NCBI RefSeq assembly: GCF_000495815.1
Contig: NZ_AWGE01000022.1
Location: 1-64,000 of the forward strand
From: Asticcacaulis sp. AC466
Lineage (GTDB): Bacteria; Pseudomonadota; Alphaproteobacteria; Caulobacterales; Caulobacteraceae
DNA length: 64,000 bases
Reading direction: 5' to 3'
The notes under the pieces are model-generated. The model saw only the letters and a program-made list of their open reading frames with translations, was not told where the DNA came from and made no database searches. This document shows, piece by piece, positions 44,084-52,728 of the stretch; position 1 is the first letter of the stretch, and every line of letters begins with the position of its first letter. The position numbers were made by a program, and so were the translations under genes.

Positions 44084-44293
44084 AGGCTGGTTTAATCACC
44101 CCACCAGCGCTTCCAACATGCCCTAAATCCGACTTCGTAACGATGCCGCTGGGATTTGGCGAAGTCGTACAACTCTAGCATTTATAGTTTAAGGCTTATC
44201 CTCTTTTAGTCAGCTGTTCCTAGATATTGCGTGCAGTTCGACATTCGGCAACCAAAAGAGGTCTTTAATTAGCAGCCCCCCCAGGAACAACAC

Positions 44294-44533
44294 ATGATTA
44301 GCGACATCCGTAAAAGCGAAAAAGGCGGTAACACCGCCTATCTCAATGTCGGCGTCTGGTACAACAAAGAAACCGGCCAAATCCACATGACCCTACCTCA
44401 CTCGGGTTGGTTCCACACAACCGTCAAGGAAGACGAGAAAAGTAAAAGAGGGCATCCCAATCTTTACGGGAAACTGGCCCGTGCCTTAAAGCAGGCAGGC
44501 GTACCTGCACCTGAAATAGCCGACTCCGAATAG
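44294..44533 (+). CDS. Hypothetical small protein
   Basis: 79 residues with a compact beta-rich start (TAYLNVGVWYNKETGQIHMT) and a helical, basic end (LYGKLARALKQAGVP). Such proteins occur on alphaproteobacterial plasmids and islands, but I cannot name the family. Preceded by AGGAACAAC. Confidence 0.55.
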   Translation: MISDIRKSEKGGNTAYLNVGVWYNKETGQIHMTLPHSGWFHTTVKEDEKSKRGHPNLYGKLARALKQAGVPAPEIADSE

Positions 44534-44722
44534 GCGTAACTCGTAACACCCCGATTCATATCTTAGGATATCAAAGGATTGTTATTGTTTCGCGCGGCGA
44601 CTCCCGCAAAGCGGTTTGTGCTTGCTGACGAAGTGTTCGACCAAATGCCTTTGCCTGCAACCGAAAGCAAAACTATCACTGCTGGGATATCGACGCCATC
44701 GTGGTCAGACTGACGTCGGCGG

Positions 44723-44944
44723 ATCTCGCCTTGCAGTTCAAAAACAACAAGGTCATATCGGCTCACGAATAAATGATGAACCTGTACCGAGTCTAACATG
44801 AATGGTGCTGGGGGGACGGGAGAAACCCTTTTGCTCGCGAGAGCCCCAGCTTTTCGCCTCGCCAAGTCATACCTCCCGGCTCGGCTAAGGCATCTTTACG
44901 ATAACAGCGTCGAGACAAGACCGCAATTATGAGGTCACGGCCGA
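44723..44944 (+). repeat. 222-bp repeat X, copy 2
   Basis: Second copy of the 41869-42090 repeat, same length and orientation. The coding tail ends INDEPVPSLT here, and the GCTGGGG/CCCCAGC-TTTT terminator-like part is conserved. The right end, GGCCGAA, abuts the displaced phage-gene end at 44957. The upstream 190 bp (44534-44722) have no supported gene. Confidence 0.75.
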
Positions 44945-44956
44945 AGTAGAGCAAGT

Positions 44957-45045
44957 GCGCCCCTTACGCCGCCTTGTACACCTCCCGCACGGCTTGCGCT
45001 CCCTCCGCCAGAAAAGCGATTATATACTGCGCAAACCCGCGGAAA
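44957..45045 (-). pseudogene. Displaced 3' end of a 45485-type gene
   Basis: Minus frame: RGFAQYIIAFLAEGAQAVRE then VYKAA and stop, against ARKAVREVYEAA and stop in the intact gene at 45485-46156. The DNA match (CCTCCCGCACGG core) covers the last dozen codons; further upstream the sequences differ. A small-membrane-protein cassette (45092-45370) lies between the two ends. Confidence 0.65.
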
Positions 45046-45091
45046 ATTCTATCGCCCCTGGGCTACGCCGGAAACGGACTGTTGAGGCCCC

Positions 45092-45370
45092 CTAGGAGCG
45101 CTTCCGTTGAAGGAGTGCACCTAGCAATATTCCCAATGGCCAAATCACCATCATACTGGTTTCCCATACCTTGAATTGGCGGAACTCCGCTTCTGTGTGA
45201 TTCTGGCCCTGCTTCCCGCAGTATCCATCGGGGTGATTTTTGTAAAAATAATCGTTGTCGCTATCGCATTTTTGTATTGGGGCGTCCGGATATAAAACGA
45301 CGCCGCCGAATAACATCGCGGACATCACAAAAACAACCGTCCCACCCAAAATAGGCCGCACCAAACCCAT
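45092..45370 (-). CDS. Small membrane protein
   Basis: 92 residues from ATG 45370. Two hydrophobic segments (about 6-25 and 72-87) enclose a periplasmic loop with two Cys (IQKCDSDNDYFYKN, GYCGKQ). No family recognised. It is the only gene between the displaced and intact ends of the 45485 gene. Confidence 0.6.
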   Translation of the reverse strand: MGLVRPILGGTVVFVMSAMLFGGVVLYPDAPIQKCDSDNDYFYKNHPDGYCGKQGQNHTEAEFRQFKVWETSMMVIWPLGILLGALLQRKRS

Positions 45371-45484
45371 TTCTATCCCCCTATTCGTTTGAATGAATCC
45401 CTGAGCATTAAGTAGCCGACTCTTCCTCCGGCGGCAAATCAAGCACCGGCTTTGGCGTTGCGATCTTCTGTAGCTTTGCCCCCC

Positions 45485-46156
45485 TCACGCCGCCTCATAC
45501 ACCTCCCGCACGGCCTTGCGGGCGCGGGGGATGGCGTCGATAAGCTCTTCGCACATCACCTGAAAGCGCACGGTCTGTTTGGCCGGGTCGGCCACCGCCA
45601 GTTCGCGTTCGACCAGGGTGCGCCAATCGGGCGGGCGGTCGTCTTCGACCAGAGCCTGCGCAAAGGCCTCGGCCAATTGCCGCGACTTGGCCGTCAGCCG
45701 CTCCGCCACCGCCGCCAGCAGGCGCACATAAAAGCGGTGGCGGTCTTCGTGGCTCCAGCCCGCGTCCGGATCGGCAGGTGCGATGCGGCCTTCTTCCGGT
45801 GGCCCGTCGAGCCGGTGCGCCGCGGCGTAGATGCCGAGCCAATCCATGCCCGCATGACCTTCGTCACGGCCGATCGTGCCGCGCGTCACCAACACGGTGA
45901 AGGGATTGGCCCGCCACACCCCGCGCGGTTTGCCCGCCGCGTCGCGCGTCATCCGCGTGCCGACATGGCGTTTGTAATCGTAGAGCCCGCCGTCGCCATT
46001 GAGGCCCCAGTTTTCGACCTTTCGCCCTTCCGCTGCCTGCGCCAAGGCCCGGTCGGCGGCGCGCGCCTGCTGAGCGGCGTCGATGGTGGCGCGGCGGGCG
46101 CGCATCTCTTCCGGCGACAACAGGGTGATACGCGCCTTCTTGTTTCGTTTCTTCAT
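45485..46156 (-). CDS. Prophage early-region protein, unknown function
   Basis: 223 residues from ATG 46156, which overlaps the upstream stop (ATGA). Basic start (MKKRNKKARITLL), then a helical stretch and a central GGLYDYKRHVGTRMTRDAAG. No family recognised. Last gene of a five-gene minus-strand operon whose content (wHTH, DUF1376) points to a cryptic prophage replication module. Confidence 0.65.
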   Translation of the reverse strand: MKKRNKKARITLLSPEEMRARRATIDAAQQARAADRALAQAAEGRKVENWGLNGDGGLYDYKRHVGTRMTRDAAGKPRGVWRANPFTVLVTRGTIGRDEGHAGMDWLGIYAAAHRLDGPPEEGRIAPADPDAGWSHEDRHRFYVRLLAAVAERLTAKSRQLAEAFAQALVEDDRPPDWRTLVERELAVADPAKQTVRFQVMCEELIDAIPRARKAVREVYEAA

Positions 46157-46653
46157 CGCGAACTCCGTTGATTTTCCGTGGCGGCCAAAAACCGCGCGGC
46201 CTTGCGGGCCAGGGCGCGGCGATAACCGCCGATTTCTTCGCACAGCCCCAGCACGTCGCCCGGCTGAGGCACAAAGGCCGCCTTGGGCCCATTGAGCCAG
46301 CGTTGCGCGGCGGCGTGCAACACATCGGCCGGCCATCCGCCCAGGCTGTGCCGCCATTGCGCCACCACCATGGTCTTCACCTGCTCGCCACGCCGTTCGA
46401 ACCCTTCGTACATGACCAGAAGCCCGAAGATGATCCGCCCGATTTCCGCTTCCGTCGCCGCCGTTTCGGCCAGGATCAGCGCCTGCGCATCGGCGGTCAG
46501 GCCTGCCCGCGACTCGGCATTGGCGTCAGCGTCGGCCAGCATCTCAGTCAGGCTCAGCCGCGCCAGGGCCAGGCGGGGCAAAGACGTGGCGGAAAGCCGC
46601 GACTGTGCTGTCCTGATGGCGGTCTGATGCGGTTTTTCGGGTACGGCTGCCAT
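46153..46653 (-). CDS. Prophage early-region protein, unknown function
   Basis: 166 residues from ATG 46653 (46665 is an alternative). It overlaps the end of the DUF1376 gene by about 110 bp in another frame. Helical; FGLLVMYEGFERRGEQVKTM and WPADVLHAAAQRWLNG recall phage loader-type or DnaC-partner proteins, but I cannot assign it. Operon partner of its neighbours. Confidence 0.55.
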   Translation of the reverse strand: MAAVPEKPHQTAIRTAQSRLSATSLPRLALARLSLTEMLADADANAESRAGLTADAQALILAETAATEAEIGRIIFGLLVMYEGFERRGEQVKTMVVAQWRHSLGGWPADVLHAAAQRWLNGPKAAFVPQPGDVLGLCEEIGGYRRALARKAARFLAATENQRSSR

Positions 46654-47425
46654 GTCGGGTCTCATGAGGCGGGCTGGGTTGCGTGCGGTCGGCGCGGGCG
46701 CGGGCGATGGCGGGCGCGAAATAGCGCCAGCTTTGCGGCGGATCGCGCATACGGTGCACGGTGGCGGTAATGCCGGCCACGACATCGCGCCATTCGAAGC
46801 GGTCGGTTTCATGCCATCCGGTCAAAATCCCCGCCCCCAGCATGGGCCAGGCGTGGCGGCTGAGGTCGGCGCAGTGCGTCAGCGCAATCAGATCGCCGAT
46901 CCACCGCCGCCGGTCGGCAGGCCAGCCCAGGCTATCCCGCAAATCATCTCGCAAATCGGGCGCGCTATCATCACCATCTACTGGATTCTGGATTATGGAT
47001 TCTGGATGGCATGGCTGGGGCATAGGCGCTGGCATAGGCTCTGGCATGGGTTCGGCTATGCTTGGAGCATCGCTTTCAGACGTGTCCGATGCGGTATTCC
47101 AACGCAGGCCGGCGGCGCGGCGGGCCTTTGCCTGGTTACGGTTTGACGCCATTTCGATGCGCGCCACCCGGCCATTGATTCCGCCGTGGATATAGCCCGT
47201 TTCCGTGACACCGAACTTGGCCGCCAAAACGGCCCTTACCGTGGCCTTTTCGGTGCGCGTTACGGCGCCGCAGATGCGCAGGCACTCCGCTTCGGTCCAG
47301 CCGATGCCGCCATCCAGGTAGTATTGGTTGCATAGCCGCAGGTAAGCCCCCTCCTCGGCCAGGCTCATGCGCACCGTGCCGGAGCGCCAGTCGCCGATAT
47401 GCAACGGATAGGCGTGGATCTTCAT
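46544..47425 (-). CDS. DUF1376 (YdaU-like) phage replication protein
   Basis: 293 residues. The N-terminal 95 residues match DUF1376: YPLHIGDWRSGTVRMSLAEE, GAYLRLCNQYY, ICGAVTRTEKATVRAVLAAKF. A Pro/Met-rich linker (EPMPEPMPAPMPQP) and a C-terminal helical region follow. YdaU-type proteins sit in lambdoid replication modules beside helicase loaders. Overlaps the upstream wHTH gene by ATGA. Confidence 0.82.
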   Translation of the reverse strand: MKIHAYPLHIGDWRSGTVRMSLAEEGAYLRLCNQYYLDGGIGWTEAECLRICGAVTRTEKATVRAVLAAKFGVTETGYIHGGINGRVARIEMASNRNQAKARRAAGLRWNTASDTSESDAPSIAEPMPEPMPAPMPQPCHPESIIQNPVDGDDSAPDLRDDLRDSLGWPADRRRWIGDLIALTHCADLSRHAWPMLGAGILTGWHETDRFEWRDVVAGITATVHRMRDPPQSWRYFAPAIARARADRTQPSPPHETRHGSRTRKTASDRHQDSTVAAFRHVFAPPGPGAAEPD

Positions 47426-47712
47426 GCCACCTCTCCTGCGGCCTCACGCACGGCCTCGCGCACGGCGTGGGGTCCATAGGCCGCGACCAGCCGACCGATC
47501 TCGACGCGGACCGGATCGATGACGGTAATCCCGTGGGCGCGGCGCGGATCGCGCACCACCCGCCCCTGCCGTTCCAACCCTTCGACCAACCGCGCCACCC
47601 CGGACCGCGACACAATGCCGATGGCCGCGCCGATGGCGGCATAGGACGGCGACAGGCCATCGCGGCTCAATTGGCGGATGGCGCTTAGGCAATCGCGTTC
47701 GCGCGGGGTCAT
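47422..47712 (-). CDS. LexA-type winged-helix DNA-binding protein
   Basis: 96 residues. TPRERDCLSAIRQLSRDGLS and SYAAIGAAIGIVSRSGVARL followed by VEGLERQGRVVRDPRRAHG form a LexA-N-like winged helix without the protease domain. In prophages such proteins act beside the CI-type repressor. ATGA-coupled to both neighbours. Confidence 0.8.
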   Translation of the reverse strand: MTPRERDCLSAIRQLSRDGLSPSYAAIGAAIGIVSRSGVARLVEGLERQGRVVRDPRRAHGITVIDPVRVEIGRLVAAYGPHAVREAVREAAGEVA

Positions 47713-47921
47713 AACGCCCCCCGCATCGGACGGCGGCCGCGCAAACCGCGCACAATGATGGGCAAGGCGGCATCGTCGAAATCGGGATCGACGCCGCCCT
47801 GGACCTCGGCCCGGGGATAGGGCCCCAGATCGCGGCCATAGGGGTCATTGTACCCTCTGGTATTGGCATAGGGCTCGCCGTATGTGCGGTTAGGTGTGGG
47901 TAAGGCGGGACGGTAGGTCAT
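47709..47921 (-). CDS. Small prophage protein
   Basis: 70 residues from ATG 47921; rich in Tyr, Pro and Asn (MTYRPALPTPNRTYGEPYA). First gene of the minus-strand operon, divergent from the S24 repressor. GGAGCCGAAC precedes the start. No family recognised. Confidence 0.6.
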   Translation of the reverse strand: MTYRPALPTPNRTYGEPYANTRGYNDPYGRDLGPYPRAEVQGGVDPDFDDAALPIIVRGLRGRRPMRGAL

Positions 47922-47952
47922 GTTCGGCTCCGGGAAAGTGTCCGATTCCGAA

Positions 47953-48017
47953 GTTACGTAAGATCGTAACGATTTGCAAGGAATATTACGATACTTAGCA
48001 ATACGAAATTTCGTAAT
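47953..48017. promoter_or_regulatory. Repressor operators in the divergent prophage promoter
   Basis: Three elements: GTTACG-N6-CGTAAC (47953-47970, perfect), ATTACG at 47985 paired with CGTAAT at 48012-48017, and the perfect 14-bp palindrome TACGAAATTTCGTA (48002-48015). They lie between the early operon start (47921) and the repressor start (48037). Sites of the same form lie upstream of 54834. Confidence 0.75.
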
Positions 48018-48036
48018 CGATGCGATAAATAGGCCC

Positions 48037-48753
48037 ATGACCGACTCCGCATTTACCCAGCGCCAGCTCAATTTCGAAAAATGGCGCCAGATGAACGGCC
48101 TGACCTTCGTTCAGATCGCCGATGCCTCAGGCGTGCCCTATTCGACGCTCAAATCCTTTACCACCAAGCCGGGGCAAGGGATGATCGATCGCAATATCGA
48201 AAAGCTGACCCTGGCCTATCGCATATCGGCGGACGATATCTTCGTCGAACCGCGCCTGATCCGCGACACGCCGCTGACGCCCCTGACGTCTTCTATGACG
48301 GCCCAATCCGACGCGCCAAAGGTTACGACCTCGGACGGGCTGGTGCGCATTCCCGCCTACGATATCCGGCTGGCGGCGGGCGGCGGCACGGTGATCGACC
48401 GCGAAGAGGTGAAGGAACATTGGGCCGTGCCCCTGCGGTTCATCACCGACGAACTGGGCCTGTCGCCCAGCACCCTGTCCATGGCCGAAGTCACCGGCGA
48501 CAGCATGTATCCGTTGCTGTGGCACCGCGACCGCATCCTGATCAACCACGCCGACATCAATCCGTCGCCGCCGGGCGTCTTCGCCCTGTGGGACGGCTAC
48601 GGCCTGGTGGTCAAAAAGGTCCAGCGCATCCACCGTTCCGACCCGGAAAAGGCGATGCTGATCTCCGAAAACCCGACCTATCCGCCGTATGAGGTCTTCC
48701 TCGACGAAATCAACATCATCGGCCGCGTCGTGTGGTTTAACCGCCGGATGTAG
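48037..48753 (+). CDS. CI-like phage repressor with S24 peptidase domain
   Basis: 238 residues from ATG 48037. N-terminal helix-turn-helix (about 5-55: FEKWRQMNGLTFVQIADASG, PYSTLKSFT), a linker, and a C-terminal S24 domain with EVTGDSMYPLLWHRD carrying the nucleophile Ser and GLVVKKVQRI carrying the Lys. It should cleave itself on RecA activation. It controls the divergent early operon and, by matching operators, probably the 54834 operon too. Confidence 0.9.
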   Translation: MTDSAFTQRQLNFEKWRQMNGLTFVQIADASGVPYSTLKSFTTKPGQGMIDRNIEKLTLAYRISADDIFVEPRLIRDTPLTPLTSSMTAQSDAPKVTTSDGLVRIPAYDIRLAAGGGTVIDREEVKEHWAVPLRFITDELGLSPSTLSMAEVTGDSMYPLLWHRDRILINHADINPSPPGVFALWDGYGLVVKKVQRIHRSDPEKAMLISENPTYPPYEVFLDEINIIGRVVWFNRRM

Positions 48754-48928
48754 GGGGCGGGCTTAAGCCAGATGCCCACCACGACGTCACCGCCGCCGAA
48801 GCCTGCGCCCCCCTGGGCAACGACAGGTCATTGGGCACGGAGGTCATCCTTCCGCTCTCTGTTGACCGGTCGGAAAGCAGCGCCAATATCAGTCAAATCC
48901 CTGCGGTCCATGCGGCGGCAAATCGCGT
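48754..48928. other. Repeat vestige and unassigned sequence
   Basis: CTTAAGCCAGATGCCCACCA (about 48770-48789) is the left end of the palindromic repeat seen at 50446, 52254, 53638 and 54544, here cut off. After it an open plus frame ends at 48931 with RSESSANISQIPAVHAAANR, a possible fragment. No gene called. Confidence 0.35.
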
Positions 48929-49450
48929 CTAATCGTCTTCGTGTGGGCGTAACCAAGCACTCGTTGTGGAGTATTTCTCTGCCACAGTATAGACACTCTC
49001 GTGATCTGACCGACGTAGCTTACCAGTGTAGCGGTACCCTTTCTTCTTAGCTTGGGTTACCAGAGCATCATAATGTGCAGGTAACACTCTTTCGAATGTG
49101 ACTTTAATCTTGGGCAACCAGGTTGCATCGCGGATATTGGGATCGACCTTATCTGCAATAATCGCGTCACACATTTTTCCAACTTGAGTAAAGTAGCTAT
49201 CGCCAGAAGAAGCGAGAGCCAGAAACTCGTCAAAGCTCGGGTCCTGCGATTTTGAATATGTGCTGAGGGCAGCGACATAAGATTTATAGGCATCATCAAC
49301 TGGAGCGGTCGCGGCTACCGCATTCTCATAGTTTTTTTGAGATACATCGGCACGCTCCTTTTTTGACATGGAAAATCTTCCGAGGAAAATTCCCCCTATG
49401 CCACTCGAAAGTGCAGCCACGACGGGCACCCAGACCGGCACATCCGTCAT
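48929..49450 (-). CDS. Hypothetical membrane-anchored protein
   Basis: 173 residues with one N-terminal membrane helix (about 6-26) and a long soluble, mostly helical C-terminal domain. Overlaps the upstream 77-codon gene by ATGA. AT-richer than neighbours. No family recognised; the pair forms a small cassette between the repressor and the 49903 gene. Confidence 0.6.
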   Translation of the reverse strand: MTDVPVWVPVVAALSSGIGGIFLGRFSMSKKERADVSQKNYENAVAATAPVDDAYKSYVAALSTYSKSQDPSFDEFLALASSGDSYFTQVGKMCDAIIADKVDPNIRDATWLPKIKVTFERVLPAHYDALVTQAKKKGYRYTGKLRRSDHESVYTVAEKYSTTSAWLRPHEDD

Positions 49451-49680
49451 TTGTCCTTGACCTGCCTTAGTAGAAACTCAATCGTGTCGCCTGCTGACGC
49501 GTAAGCGCGCGTGCGATAGTCCGAAAACAACTCCTTGGCGGCACCTTCGCCAGCTTGGTCTATACGGAATCCTAGGCGAACCAGTTCCTCGACGCGATCT
49601 GCCCAACGTCTTTGAAGTGCAAGAGAGGGATTGGCCGCTAGCCCGAACTTGATCCTTAAATTGTTGCCCGCGTCAGCCAC
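49447..49680 (-). CDS. Hypothetical small soluble protein
   Basis: 77 residues, helical, with WADRVEELVRLGFRIDQAGE. Coupled to the downstream membrane-anchored gene. No family recognised. Confidence 0.55.
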   Translation of the reverse strand: MADAGNNLRIKFGLAANPSLALQRRWADRVEELVRLGFRIDQAGEGAAKELFSDYRTRAYASAGDTIEFLLRQVKDK

Positions 49681-49902
49681 TGGATTTTCTCCGCTCCATG
49701 TTGATTCTCAGAACGTTATATCGTGATGATGCAATTACAGATAGTCCTCAGCGTGATGCTTCGTTACAAATTACGTGGATTCACCACCCAAGAGTGCCAA
49801 CGGCACGGCAACGGTGGGAAGTGGCTGGCGCGGGACTGCATGATGCCCAGCGGCTTTGCGCTTTAGTCTGCACAGGTTCGTCTGCACAGGGGGGGGACAG
49901 CC

Positions 49903-50436
49903 ATGACGATAGAGGTCACATACGACGACGACACCATCACCATTGCCGAGCGCCTGGAGGCAGGCAGCAAGGTTTGGGGCGTCCTGTCTCAACTGGTGTT
50001 CGCCGCGCTGTGCTGCGGCCTGTTGATGGATATCTGGCACAGGGGACAGTGGCGTCATCCGTCGGTTGATCCGGACGGGCTCGGTGATGCCTTTATGGCG
50101 CTACTCTTTCTCGTTTCCCTTATCCTGGCGCCCTTCAGTATTAGAAACACCTTGGGCTACAAGCCCGTTGTCTGGCGGTTCAGCCACGACCGGATCGACT
50201 ACAGCGGCGGCTATAGCTGGCGGCCGGTTGAGAAAACCTTCGACGGCACAGAGGTGATCGCCATCAAAACCCAGGTGCGCCGTAGCGGCTTCCCGGACTA
50301 TTTCCGCATCCGATTAGAACTGTCCAAGGCCGGAACGGTAGAATTCCCGTGGAGCCCGAACAAGGCCCGTCATGACGACCTGGTCATGCGCCTGATGGAC
50401 ATGTTTCCGACGGCCAAAACCCATATCGCCAAATGA
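49903..50436 (+). CDS. Membrane protein with a PH-like C-terminal domain
   Basis: 177 residues. Two hydrophobic segments at about 22-42 and 63-82 and a C-terminal beta-rich domain (VVWRFSHDRIDYSGGYSWRP, EVIAIKTQVRRSG, FRIRLELSKAGTVEFPWSP) with the look of a bacterial PH/DUF domain. GGGGGGGACAGCC precedes ATG 49903. Unknown function; single gene followed by a palindromic repeat. Confidence 0.65.
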   Translation: MTIEVTYDDDTITIAERLEAGSKVWGVLSQLVFAALCCGLLMDIWHRGQWRHPSVDPDGLGDAFMALLFLVSLILAPFSIRNTLGYKPVVWRFSHDRIDYSGGYSWRPVEKTFDGTEVIAIKTQVRRSGFPDYFRIRLELSKAGTVEFPWSPNKARHDDLVMRLMDMFPTAKTHIAK

Positions 50437-50445
50437 GGCAATCGC

Positions 50446-50623
50446 TGCGCCAACCTTAAGCCAGATGCCCCACCACCCCGCCCTTCGGGCGCGGTCCCCC
50501 TCCCCACCGTAGGTGGGGAGGTACAAGATATCGTACTTCCCCAACTTATAGTACCTCCCCACCTACGGTGGGGAGGGGGACCGCACGAAACGCGAAGCGT
50601 TGAGATGTGGTGGTGGGGGTTCT
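50446..50623 (+). repeat. Modular palindromic repeat, copy 1 (symmetric core)
   Basis: Left flank (GCGCCAACCTTAAGCCAGAT, then CCCCACCACCCCGCCC) and right flank (CGCACGAAACGCGAAGCGTT, then GGTGGTGGGGGTT) surround a 90-bp core at 50493-50582 bounded by GGTCCC and GGGACC. In this copy the core is a palindrome whose arms are CCTCCCCACCGTAGGTGGGG and its complement. It fills the gap between 50436 and 50775. Confidence 0.85.
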
Positions 50624-50774
50624 GGCTTTTCCCCTCACCCCGCTTGCGAAGGTTGACGCAATACGCAAGCAATAATTGTGAACGACATACGCAACTACCG
50701 CCCCACTTTCGCCTTGCCACCGCTGCGTGCATCTGGTTCAAGCAAATGACACCACGATTCCTTAGGGGGGACTT

Positions 50775-51566
50775 ATGAAAACGCTGCTGATCACCGCCGC
50801 CGTTGCGGCCTTATCTGTCACCGCTGCGCACGCCGCTGATCCGTATGCCGCGCTGGACGCCATGGCCCCCTTCATGGCCGCCACCAACCATTGCGAAGAC
50901 TTTGATTACGCCGTCGATCTCGACGCCACCACCGCCGAAGTCATGCGCCGCGCCCAGGCTGTGGCCGCCGGCGGCGTCGACCAATCCGCCATCCTCCCGC
51001 ATTTCCGCGCGACCATGCAAACCGCGACCGATAAGGCCGAAGCGGCCGGCACACTCGGCGCGCTGCGCCAACTGGACGCCAAACCGCAATACGAAGGCAT
51101 CGAAAAGCTGTTCGGCTATTGGTCGCCCATATGCAGCCGCTACGCCGCCAGCCCCGAATTTGCCTCGCTGATCACCGCGCCCGCCTATGCCAAATCCGGC
51201 CAGCCCCAATCCTATTTCGGCCTGATTGAGTTCAAGGCCGCGCACGGCGACGTTTCGGCCATGAAAAATGCCGCCTCCATGTACGACAACGGCTTCCGCC
51301 CCGATCCGAACAACGGCAAGGCGCACGCCTGGTGGCTGAAGGCCGCTGAGGCCGGAGACGCCACCGCCGCCGACGCCGTGGCCAGCGACTTTTTCACCGC
51401 CCATGGCGCGCCGAAAAACTATGTCGAAGCCGTGAAGTGGGCCGCCATTTCCGCCGCGCGCGGGGGCGATGGCAAGACGCTGAAAACCTTGGAAGAGGTG
51501 ATCCCCGCCGCCGACCTCAGCAAGGGCAAGGCCGCCGCGCAGGCCTGGCTGGCCCAACATAAATAG
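50775..51566 (+). CDS. Exported Sel1-repeat-containing protein
   Basis: 263 residues with signal peptide (cleavage near AHAAD). The C-terminal half carries Sel1/TPR-like units (HGDVSAMKNAASMYDNGF, KAHAWWLKAAEAGDATAADA, NYVEAVKWAAISAARGGDGK). Sel1 proteins are usually scaffolds. GGGGGG precedes the ATG. Adjacent exported protein at 51640 may be cotranscribed. Confidence 0.8.
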   Translation: MKTLLITAAVAALSVTAAHAADPYAALDAMAPFMAATNHCEDFDYAVDLDATTAEVMRRAQAVAAGGVDQSAILPHFRATMQTATDKAEAAGTLGALRQLDAKPQYEGIEKLFGYWSPICSRYAASPEFASLITAPAYAKSGQPQSYFGLIEFKAAHGDVSAMKNAASMYDNGFRPDPNNGKAHAWWLKAAEAGDATAADAVASDFFTAHGAPKNYVEAVKWAAISAARGGDGKTLKTLEEVIPAADLSKGKAAAQAWLAQHK

Positions 51567-51639
51567 ACGGCCGAAAACGCGCTCGCCTCCTAATTTGGCG
51601 TAAACCTGTTTCGGTATCGACAAACGGCAAGGAGATGAA

Positions 51640-52161
51640 ATGAACATACGCGCAGCGACGATTTGTAGTTTTGCCTGTAGTTTTGCGGTTCTGCTGTTTA
51701 CAGCGCCGCACGCCTTCGCGGCCGGCTGGACACTCAGCCCACCCCATGACGGCCATCTGGTTCAACTGTCCCTTGGGGCGCCTGAGGCCCCCACCTATCT
51801 GTTCAGTTGCACCCCTTCGAACGTCCGCATCACCTATTTCGGCGCGACGGAATTACTCGACATACAGACCGGTCAAAAGATCGACGACGCTCCGGGTGCC
51901 ACCATCACACCGGGCGCGTCGGTCATGGCGCTTTACACCGGAAAGGGCTCGCCTGACTTTATGGCGGCCGAGGCCGTAGCGAACGCCACGAAAGGCTGGA
52001 ACCTGACCATAACCCTCGCCAAAGATGACAAGCAGTTGCGCCAGATCGAGAAAAGCAAGATGCTGTCGCTGTTCACAACGGGCACGACCATGGCGGTCGA
52101 GTTGTCCAGCGACGACCGCGCCCTTGTCCGCGATTTTCTGAAACAGTGCAGCGCGACTTAG
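51640..52161 (+). CDS. Exported protein of unknown function
   Basis: 173 residues with signal peptide (cleavage near AFAAG). Mature part is beta-rich with Cys at SCTPSN and QCSAT, likely paired. AGGAG precedes the ATG. No family recognised. Confidence 0.72.
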   Translation: MNIRAATICSFACSFAVLLFTAPHAFAAGWTLSPPHDGHLVQLSLGAPEAPTYLFSCTPSNVRITYFGATELLDIQTGQKIDDAPGATITPGASVMALYTGKGSPDFMAAEAVANATKGWNLTITLAKDDKQLRQIEKSKMLSLFTTGTTMAVELSSDDRALVRDFLKQCSAT

Positions 52162-52253
52162 CCGAAACGCGCCCATCAACGCGCCGTAAGGGTGAGACAG
52201 GGTCGGGGTTCAGGCGGCGCTGTGCGCCTTAACGATGGCGTCCAATGTGCGTC

Positions 52254-52312
52254 GCACCTTAAGCCAGATACCCCACCACCCCGCCCTGCGGGCGCGGTCC
52301 CCCTACAAGATT
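52254..52312 (+). repeat. Modular palindromic repeat, truncated copy 2
   Basis: Left flank (CACCTTAAGCCAGATACCCC) and the GGTCCC boundary are intact, then the core stops after a few bases at CCCTACAAGATT. The core is deleted and the right flank lost. Same orientation as the other copies. Confidence 0.75.
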
Positions 52313-52422
52313 GACCTTTAGGTTGGCCCCGCGGCCGTCGCTGGGGCCTACCCCATTGCTGAAATAGGGCTGGCGCCTGTATTACAGATGAAATACACTC
52401 ATCGCCGAAAGAGAGGTCCGTC

Positions 52423-52728
52423 ATGGCTTCAAGTGAGATGGTTCAGGCACGCATCGATGGTGATATCAAAGAGCGCGCCGGTCTGGTCCTCGGCAAAATG
52501 GGGCTGACCGTTTCGGATGCGGTGCGCATTCTTCTGACCCGCATTGCGAACGAAGGGGCCTTACCCGCTGGCCTGACGGTCGATCAGGACGCTTACGATG
52601 CCTGGTTTCGCGCAAAGGTGCAGGACGCATTGGATGATCCGCGCCCGCCTATCCCGCACGCAGACGTGAAAGCGCGTATGGCGGAAATCAAGGCCAAAGC
52701 TTTGCGTGCGGCGGCGGGGGATGCGTGA
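52423..52728 (+). CDS. RelB/DinJ-family antitoxin
   Basis: 101 residues. VQARIDGDIKERAGLVLGKM and LTVSDAVRILLTRIANEGAL are the ribbon-helix-helix DNA-binding core of RelB/DinJ antitoxins. The C-terminal half is the toxin-binding part. It overlaps the toxin gene by 4 bp (GTGA) and is probably the autorepressor of the pair. Confidence 0.92.
   Translation: MASSEMVQARIDGDIKERAGLVLGKMGLTVSDAVRILLTRIANEGALPAGLTVDQDAYDAWFRAKVQDALDDPRPPIPHADVKARMAEIKAKALRAAAGDA

Noticed and set aside
48754-48931. Possible DnaQ exonuclease C-terminus (GLKPDAHHDV)
   Set aside because: The GLKPDA part is the left flank of the palindromic repeat in translation, so the resemblance to an exonuclease helix is coincidental.
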